Below are positions 56,188 through 64,000 of a stretch of 64,000 bases of DNA, one piece after another. Under the pieces are notes generated by a model. That model searched no databases, was not told the DNA's origin, and worked only from the letters and a program-made list of their open reading frames with translations. Source of the stretch: Vicia villosa (taxonomy: Eukaryota; Streptophyta; Magnoliopsida; Fabales; Fabaceae); contig NW_026706282.1 in NCBI RefSeq assembly GCF_029867415.1, positions 62,001 to 126,000 of the forward strand. Reading direction: 5' to 3'. The first letter of the stretch is position 1. Each line of letters opens with the position of its first letter. Both the position numbers and the translations under genes were made by a program.

Positions 56188-58061
56188 TGTAACGCCCATT
56201 TTTATTTTAATTATTTATGTTATTGTGTGTTGAGTGAATTATGTGTTAATTATATGCTTAATTGATTTTATGTTATTTTATTAGGAGTTTGTAGTAGATA
56301 ACATGAGTTAGTGAGATTATTAATAATAAAGTAATGAGACTAGTGATATTGGGCCTAAGTTAGTGTTAGTAAGTGAGAGGTGCTAATTAGAGCCTATTAG
56401 TAATAATAAGTTGGTAAGATTTAACAAAACAAGGGAATTTGGAGAATAGAAATTAGAATTTGCTTTTGGTGAAAGAAGAGAAAAAGAGAAGAGAAGAGGA
56501 GAAAGCTAGGTCAAGGTCCCAAATTTGTCTTCAATCCAAAACCCAAGATAAGGGTGGGATTCTTTCATGATAATGGATTGTATGATGGTAGTTATGGTGG
56601 GGTTTTGATTATATGTTGATTTTCCATGTTTGTGAAATTGAGATTGTTAGGGTTTATGCTAGATTCTATGAATTTGTGGTTCTAAACATGTTTTGATGAT
56701 GATTGTTGATATTAGATGTTGAATACTGGTTATAATTGTTGTTATTTGTTGACTGGAAATGATTTTTGGGTGAAAATGGGAAAAATTGGGATGCTGTCAT
56801 CACAGAAGAAATTCTGCAGAAAACGTAGAGGGCGCGTCGCGCGGTGTAGCGCGTGTAGCACGCTGATTGAATCTGCGCAAACTTGTTGGCAGAATGTAGC
56901 GCGCGTCGCGAGCTATAAGGGCGCGTAGCACCGGTCGTTCTGACTTAGCGCACGTAGCGAGCTTCTGGGCGTGTAGCGGGGCCTGTAGCTTGGAAATGAA
57001 TATTTCTATTTTCTTGAGTTGGTTTTTTTGGAATTGCATGCTATCGACTTATGAGTAATTATTATGAGTTATGGATTAATTATTGGTATGTATTAAGTGT
57101 TATATGGACGAATTTACATGACCAACATAATAATCAAAATCAATGTCTATCTAATGAAAATGATTTGAATTCCTTTTGAAAACTTTTCTGGAATTGTATT
57201 TCTTCCGATTTGATGATGTTTTGTGAAATCGGATATCTGTGTATGTTTGTATACCTTAAAGACGTGATTGAGACGTGGTAAGTTACTATGATAGTAATGG
57301 TGTTATTGTTGCCATAGAACTTTAGCATTGAGTTGTTGTTGAGATGATGTTATTGCGTGTTGTGAATGTGTCTTTTGTGGATGTACATCATTGAGTCGCA
57401 TCCATTGCATAAGTGTCTATTAGTCTGAAAATGGAAATGACTATTAGCCTGAAAATGGCAACGACTATTAGCTTGAAAATGGCAACAACGATGGCCCAAA
57501 TGGCAATGTTTGAGACGAGAGTTTTACTCCAAATGGTACCACATGCATGTGCATAATGTCAAGTCGCATATTGAGTCGCATTTTTGAATTGTTGTGATTA
57601 TGAAGTGAATGTTATGATGTGATGATGACATGGTTGTGAAATTGAATATATGTTATTGTGAATGGTTAATAATATTGTTGTTGTGACGAAATTTATTTTG
57701 TGACGAGAAGTGGTGAACGATGTATGATCTTTTCTTTGTTATAAGTATTATCATACGCTCCTTTATATTGTTTGATATCTCACCCCTTCTGTTTGAATGT
57801 TACCCTTTGTTGGTAACGTGCAGGTAACGATGAGGAGTAGCCATTTTCCGTTAGTGGCTCGAGTCCGTGTCTATTGCTCTGATACGTAACACTCGGGGGA
57901 TTGACGCTTGTTTTACCTTATATTGTTATGTTTTAGTTGAATTTTGATATCGTTGTTTTGAGACATGTTGTTTAGTTGTTGTCATGTTGACAGAGATGTT
58001 ATGACTTGAAGTATATGAGTTTTATGAATTCCGCTGCGATGTGAATTATTATTGAGTTTTG
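56188..58061 (+). repeat. LTR related to 50898-53975, opposite orientation, right end cut
   Basis: Starts TGTAACGCCC, the same start as the nested solo LTR read in reverse. Shared blocks in the same order include gagttttactccaaatggta and atctcaccccttctg. Near 58025-58050 it reaches the counterpart of the family's last 60 bp (gaattccgctgcgatgtg) and then stops at the edge of the reverse-oriented LTR. The five bases before it (cattg, 56183-56187) are the candidate duplication. No internal region seen. Confidence 0.7.
56825..56995. other. CpG-rich stretch inside LTR
   Basis: Dense gcgcgtcgcgcg, gtagcgcg and gcgcgtagc motifs in about 170 bp, in sharp contrast to the AT-rich surroundings. It is non-coding as far as I can see. 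Confidence 0.85.
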
Positions 58062-59083
58062 TGGTGTCGTTTTCTTTACCTCCCCGTTTCACTTGGGAGG
58101 ACGGCACGCTAGACCCTTCACGCGAAATTTGGAAGGAGAATGCGCCCGTGGTGGGATGAATTTTATTTCAGTTCTTCCTACGATATCACACGAACTTTCT
58201 TATTGGTCCTACGAGTAGGAAAGGGAAAAAAAGATCTCAACTAAACCCTAGGAGTTTGCTAAGTGTGGGGATTTCACCTAGACTAGAAATTCTGGAGTCC
58301 GGGGGGTCGGTTATACATAGGGAAGTGTTTAAACACCCTACATATCTGTAGTACTCTACAGGAACCTTCTCTGTGTCATTGTGATTGTGTTTATTGCTAA
58401 AGATTGGGAAAGTTTCTCCTTTGTGTTAGGAGAAGGAATTGAATTGATTTGAAAAGACAGACAGATAGACAGACTGACTATTTTTGGTATTTTATTAGCT
58501 CGCTGAGATTCCTTGTGAACCTCATGCCTACATATCCCTAGTGGAAGTCAGAGCTTAATGTAGTTCGGGGAACTAACTAGGGAAATTAATTGTTTTTGGT
58601 GCCTTTCTTGAAGCTCAAGGTTGAAGCTTTGAATTAAATCTCTGTTTACAGTGAAGAGACATGAAGTCATCTTTACAGAGAGGTATTTCTACTATTCTAC
58701 CACAAACATTTAAAGGAGTGACAGAATAACTGGATTCATTTCATTCAAGAGGGGGACCTTACTTGTGTGTGCAAGTATGCCAGTCGGATGCCTCTTAAAT
58801 GAAAGAAAGATGCTCGTCCAAATTAGGGAAAGTGTACAAGTCTGGGGATGTGCCAGAGCATGTCTTTCAGAGTCCTAAATGGGAGACTTGATTGAAATTG
58901 AAATTGAAATGTTTGTTTGTTTGAATGTGGTGGAGTAGTAAAAATATCTCTCTATAGAGATAAGCTATGTCTATCTACTGTATAAAAGATTTGACTTTAG
59001 CTGGCTTGTATGAGGCCCAAGCTTGGGGCTTTTTGATTGATTAATTAATATTGACTCTGGGAGATGACTCCACTGGGGATTAA

Positions 59084-59450
59084 TTACAGGGTATTTTTGT
59101 GTTCTGTACAAAGCCCAGAATTGAGGCTGACTCTACTTAGGGAGACTCTATTTGTATGCCTTGTACAAAGCCCAAGGTTGTGGCTAACTGTTGAGGATAA
59201 TTGAATGAATGACTCTATTTTATGTGCCTTGTACCAAAGCCCAAGGTTGTGGCTGACTGTTGCTAGGGAAAACATTATTTTCTGCCTTGTACAAAGCCCA
59301 AGGTTGTGGCTACTGAGTGATGAAGAACTCACTGGGGAGACTCTATTATCTGCCTTGTACAATGCCCAAGGTTGAGGCTGACTCTTGACAGGGGAGTTTT
59401 ATTGTTTGGGTGCCTTGCATGAAGCCCAAGGTTGAGGCTGACTATTTTTG
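59084..59450. repeat. about six degenerate units with cttgtacaaagcccaaggtt
   Basis: Units 55-80 bp apart contain gccttgtacaaagcccaagg, then ttgtggctgact or ttgaggctgact. They lie in the transcribed part of the reverse LTR. Related single copies recur at 60050 and 60356. Confidence 0.8.
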
Positions 59451-59495
59451 TTGGTTTTGACTCTATTGAGGAGATTTTATTTATTGAAAGACTGT

Positions 59496-60010
59496 TTTCT
59501 TTGGAAGCTAACCCTTTCCAGGGATTTTGACTCAGCTGGAGAAATTATTTGGTAAAAGACTCACTTTATCATGTTTTTTTTTGGAGACTGACCCTTTCCA
59601 GGGGTTTTGACTCTTTTGGGGAAACTATCTCCTAAGAGAAATGACATTATTTATTAATTGACTTTGGAGGCTAACCCTTTCCAGGGGTTTTGATTGAAAA
59701 TGATAGAATGTGTGGAAGCTAACCCTTTCCAGGGAATTTTGTTGTAAATGAAAGAATGATTTTTGGAGGCTAACCCTTTCCAGGGAATTTTGTTGTAAAT
59801 GAAAGAATGATTTTTGGAGGCTAACCCTTTCCAGGGAATTTTGTTGTAAATGAAAGAATGATTTTTGGAGGCTAACCCTTTCCAGGGATTTTGACTACAT
59901 GAAGGAATGATTTTAATTGACTTTGGAGGCTAACCCTTTCCAGGGGTTTTGATTGAAAATGATTTTAATTGACTTTGGAGGCTAACCCTTTCCAGGGGTT
60001 TTGTATGTTA
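59496..60010. repeat. nine units with ctaaccctttccagg, partly exact 51-bp period
   Basis: The motif occurs near 59508, 59588, 59671, 59719, 59770, 59821, 59872, 59928 and 59979. The four at 59719-59872 are spaced exactly 51 bp and nearly identical, so this block expanded recently. Confidence 0.88.
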
Positions 60011-60464
60011 AAAAGAATGGCAGAAAGATTATCTAATGGAGACTTCTTGTTTAAAGCCCAAGATGAAGGCTGACTCAAAGCTGAGGATGACCCAAAACAT
60101 GGATCCTAGACTCTGCTAAGGAAGATTGATGAAGATAAGGGTGACAGAGACTGTCCATGTCTCTCATTCCAAAAATGTACTCAATGTATAATTGAGACAA
60201 ACTTAGCTTGTTTAAAGTCTGGTTTAAATTGGAAGAAACTCACCAGGGTAGGCTAAAAGGTGACTAAAGACCTGTTCCTATGTTTATAAGAAACCTGATG
60301 GGTCCTTGTATACAAGCTCAAGAGGAAGCTGGAAATGCTTTTAAGAAGCCTGTGGGTCCTTGTACAAAGCCCAAGAGGAGGCTAATCGAGGGTCCTCGTT
60401 ATAGCACAAGAGGAAGCTATGTAGTTTTGAACTTATTTTGGTTCTAAGCAAATGGGTAAGAGGT

Positions 60465-60945
60465 TTCACCGGGAATAATTCCTCTTTGGGTGGATGTGTC
60501 CTATATTTTTGGATTCTAAGGTTTTTACCAAGATGTTTCACCGGGAATAATTCATCTTGGGGGTTTGAACTACAGATCTCTAATTAGGAAAGAGCCTTCA
60601 CCGGGAAGACATTCTCAATCCTAGGTCATATTCCTATAATATATATATATAGTTTAACTGTCCTAGGGTTTATACTCAAACGTAGTTCTAAACTAATATA
60701 TATGCACAATTTATATTTGACAGTAATTTAAATAAAGACTGTAAATTGAAAGCTTGTAAAGCCTAACCTGGATGGAGTGGAGGCCTTTGAAGAAGTATGT
60801 ACAGATCCTCAACAATGTTTTTGTTGTTTTGTTGATAACAGTTGAATATATATATGATAAACAGTTAATGGTTTTTGAAAACAGAAGAAGTGAAGATGGA
60901 CAAAGGTCACATAGGTATCTGAAGAGTTTCACCGGGAATAATGCC
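60465..60945. repeat. four dispersed copies of ttcaccgggaataattc
   Basis: Copies near 60465, 60537, 60597 (ending agacattc) and 60927 (ending aatgcc). Confidence 0.75.
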
Positions 60946-61514
60946 CTTCAAATACCAGAAGAATGTTTTGAAAACAGAAAGAAGATTTTGAAAATACAGT
61001 TTTGAAAACAAGCTAAGAAGAGAAGGTTTTTGGGACTTACACTCTATTAGAGGCCCAGTACTTTACAGTACTGGTGTAAAAGCAATTTGAAAATGATTTG
61101 GAATGATACAAGGTTTTGTTGTTTGAAAACCTTAATCATTTGATTTAATCAGAGATTGAAAACAGTTTTGAGAATTGACAAAAGTCAACTTAATTAAAGT
61201 AAAAATAAAGATTTTTACTTAATTAAGACCTAAACAATTAGGGTTTTATCATAAACTTTATTTACAAAATGATTTAGGTTAAAACAAAGTGAAAATATGT
61301 ATTAAAGTATTTAAGAAAACACCTAAAACATACTATTTTAAACCTAATAAAAATACATGAAATAAATAATATTTTTATGATTTTTTTGATTATTCACAAA
61401 ATAGATATGTTAAATAAAAAGTGTGTGAAAAATGAAGTGAAAATGATTTAATTTGATAAGTGAATTAATTATGTGAAGTTGTGAAGAAAATGAAAAGGAA
61501 AAGTGATAAAAAAT

Positions 61515-61760
61515 AATATTTTGGCCTCACCATGGTTTGAACCCACGCCCTTGAAGCCAACAATCAAAACACACACCAACCAGCCAACGCGCGCATGGTG
61601 TTATAGAGGGCATTTCATTGCAATATGTGTGTTGTCTAGTGCATAGAGTGGAAAAAAGAAAATAAAATCAAAAGGTCTGAGGCGAGGGGGATTCGAACCC
61701 CAGACCTTGGGCATGAGGAGACTAAGAGCGCATGTGTGGCCACTAGGGCAAGTTATTCAT
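61515..61760 (-). other. two tRNA-like T-arm motifs in reverse LTR
   Basis: On the minus strand there is ggggttcgaatccccctcgcc (complement of about 61684-61704), a perfect B-box core GGTTCGAATCC within a GGGG/CCCC stem, preceded by ctagtggcc at A-box distance. A second is gggttcaaacca (complement of about 61528-61539). I find no acceptor stem, so these are not tRNA genes. They may be remnants of a SINE or LTR elements with pol III-like boxes. Confidence 0.45.
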
Positions 61761-62700
61761 TCGTTAAGGAAACGCCTATCATTAAAAATAAAACAAACTT
61801 CGCTCAGAGATTTGAAAAATGGCGCCACCCTCCATCTTCGTCTTCAACCTCAAGCTCCATCAATTCAAATTTCTGAACTCTCTCAACTCTCAACCATTTG
61901 CAATGATGTAAACATGAAACTTGCTCTAAATTCACTCACGATTCTAAATATGTAACTAACATGAACTAATATTAACTACATCTAACTAATTTATCAGAAA
62001 TCGTGAAGAACCCTAAAATTTCAAAATCAAATTAAATGACTATACTGAAAGATAAATGGATGATGATAGAGGGTTTTCAATCCTCTGATGATGCTGAACA
62101 AGATAGAATCGAGCTATTTCACAAAGAGTACTTAAATTAGAGAAGTGAGGTTCAGAAACTTACCTCTGAAAATGGAGGTCGTGAGGATGATAGAGACCAC
62201 CTGGGCTTGAATGAATGATCTCAATAGCTTCCCTGAGACTCACTGATGCTAACTGAATGCTTATTGGAGTTTGAATCCTCCTGAATTGCTCTATGGTCCT
62301 CCCTCGATTTCAGCTTCAAGTGAACATGGAGGTTGTCGAATCCTGAGTTACAGGTGAGCTGCAGCCATCTGGTTAGCTTCACTATGACCTGAGGAGTGTA
62401 TCTGGATGATTGGCTTGGCTTGAAACCTCCTGAATCACTCCATGGACCTCCAACTGCAAATGCTCCAAAGTGAGAGCAACAATGGTGTTCCTCCACTTAC
62501 AGAAGTGATCCAGGTGCTTGGATCACCTCAAATGACCTCCCTTGAGATGTTAGAATGTTCACTTCCCAAAGATGAGCTCTGGTTTGAAGAAATCGATTCT
62601 TCTTGCCAAAGAACTTTGAAAAACAATGAACATGAGAAGAGAAAGAGAAAGCAAGGAATATGGTTGCTTTGGTGTGTTTTTTGAATGAGAATGAGGCCTC

Positions 62701-62708
62701 TATTTATA
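62701..62708 (-). promoter_or_regulatory. TATA box of the reverse LTR
   Basis: tatttata on the plus strand, tataaata on the minus strand, in cctataaatagaggcctc, closely like the TATA box context of the Ogre LTR at 11654. Confidence 0.65.
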
Positions 62709-64000
62709 GGCAATTGGTTCAGTACTGAGTGAGAGTGTGAGCTTGCTTAATGGGAGAGTTTTGGTTTCTTAGCCATGAAGAAATTCAAGGAATCTCCAAA
62801 ATGCAATGATGCATTTTCGAGCCAGCTCTCCCAACCATTGATCTTGCAGGATCTCAGGGAACATTTCTGATATGTAGCAAGTTTCTATTGGCTTAGGAGA
62901 AGATTCCAATTGGTGAATCATTGCTTATCATAAATTCTCAAAAGTAATGATTACATAATCACATGTTCTTGCTTTTGGGAATCTTCTTCAATCTTCATGC
63001 CATGGTGAAAATGAATGCATGGTATTGTTTCAGACATGTTATGGGTCGTGTAGCATCCATTCATGAAGCAAAATGCACAAAATTGCAAAGTTCCAATTTG
63101 CACATGACCTATAATTTTACTTCATGAGGCCAACTTTGAACAAGCATAACTCCTAGCTCAAATTGAATTTGGAGAAGGTTGAACACAATTTGGAAAGCCC
63201 TAAACATATACTTCAAATCATTAGTTTATGTCTTCTTCAGAATCATTTGGGAAATTTGTGAAAAATGAGCCCAAAGTTGGATGAAAACTAGGTTAAAACA
63301 CTTAGAAAAATTTCTAAGTGTTTATGACCTAAACTTCAAAATTTCCAAAACTTCATAAATGGTTGATCTTTTGAAAAAAGTTCCCTTGTAAGATGTTGTT
63401 TTATTTTGCAAGATCTACAACTTTCATGTTGGAAGTTTTTTGAGTTGTGTAGGTGAAATTTTGAGTTCTCACCATGCCTTCAAAAACCCTAATTCCCGAC
63501 TTTTTGTTCCTTGATGAATTTCTTTGGTCAAATGACTTTGACATCCATATATTGATGATATTGATCTTTGAAAATCATTTTTTGACCAAAAACCTTAAAA
63601 GTCAATGATGATCCTTCACAGCTGACTTTTCCCTGACAAAGTGAATTTTTGGGCTTTTGTGTAGAAACAAGATCTTCTCCTCAAATGAATGATGTAAATG
63701 GATTATATTGAGGTAGTAGAGATTTTTGAATCATGTCTTGAGTTTTGGATTCATGCCCTGATTAAAAGTCCACTATCTTGGTGAATTAGGCCAAAACCCT
63801 AATTTGTCGACCATGTGAAAATAATGACTGTAGACTTTGAATTGGAGTGTGATGTCCAGTGGATCTTGTAATATGAGATATTTGAAGATGATTGATGTCT
63901 TTGAATGATCCCCTGAGGTTTTTTAGGGTTTCCCAAATGTGATCCCTGATTTCAGTCCTTGATAGGCTCAAAAACCCTAGTCTGGTGACCTGAGTAAACC

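Larger units (their letters stand above)
58062..64000 (-). repeat. Ogre-like LTR in reverse orientation, continues beyond window
   Basis: Read on the minus strand, the order of landmarks matches the other Ogre-type LTRs: TTGACC/TTGGTCAAA-rich upstream part (63000-64000), a TATA box (62701-62708), a leader, tandem repeats, the tacgtagttcggc-like block (near 58560), then the counterpart of ggggtgctaacaccttccc (near 58320-58350), and an end of the type CGACACCA at 58062. The right end is outside, so the length exceeds 5.9 kb. It could be a 3' LTR with the element to the right, or a solo LTR. The left edge has no PBS beside it, so it is not a 5' LTR. Confidence 0.7.

Noticed and set aside
61684..61704. 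A tRNA gene on the minus strand
   Set aside because: Only a T-arm-like segment is present; no acceptor stem or cloverleaf could be drawn.

Overview
The window is nuclear DNA of a flowering plant, almost certainly a legume and most likely of the Ogre-rich tribe Fabeae (pea, vetch, lentil and relatives). The evidence is AT-rich intergenic DNA, a spliced six-exon gene, a SIRE/Maximus-type Ty1-copia element, an Ogre (Ty3-gypsy, Tat lineage) element with its diagnostic extra ORF1, second RNase H and intron, and many MITEs. I see no prokaryotic, organellar, rRNA or CRISPR features. Exactly one host gene is well supported: an apparently intact SERINC/TMS1-type membrane protein gene at 34662-37632.

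Left half (1-33600) is a nest built on one non-LTR retrotransposon (plant L1-type LINE). A SIRE-like copia element (1-7264, 5' part outside the window) lies inside LINE ORF1. A 17.7-kb Ogre element (10965-28684) lies inside the reverse transcriptase of LINE ORF2. It has a perfect 5-bp target duplication (gaatg), two LTRs of about 3.4 kb that differ at roughly 25 positions by eye, PBS, ORF1, gag-pro, a 266-bp intron, an open pol, an array of 127-bp tandem repeats and a polypurine tract. Its gag lacks the structural core. A third interruption (29155-31616) is flanked by a 163-bp direct duplication of LINE sequence. It contains four MULE-type MITEs with recognisable 9-bp duplications and a fragment of a GRF zinc-finger gene, whose start codon now opens a 697-codon ORF fused to the LINE C-terminus.

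The middle (33600-45741) holds a 618-bp hAT-type MITE with a perfect 8-bp duplication ending 192 bp before the SERINC start codon, the SERINC gene, a long AT dinucleotide array, gene-free AT-rich DNA, a PIF/Harbinger-like MITE and an element with about 140-bp inverted repeats enclosing apparently captured gene pieces.

The right part (45742-64000) is nested LTR material without intact coding genes. A 4.6-kb Ogre-like solo LTR (46337-54007, duplication ggaac) carries a 3.1-kb solo LTR of another family (50898-53975, duplication gcgac). It split an antisense coding relic of unknown type (46105-46336 and 54008-54917). Next come a forward Ogre-like LTR (from 54918), inside it a second LTR of the 3.1-kb family (from 56188), and inside or against that a reverse-oriented Ogre-like LTR (58062 to beyond the window end) rich in short tandem repeats. 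None of the elements acts together with the host gene in a pathway. The plausible functional contacts are the hAT MITE in the SERINC promoter and the chimeric GRF-LINE ORF.
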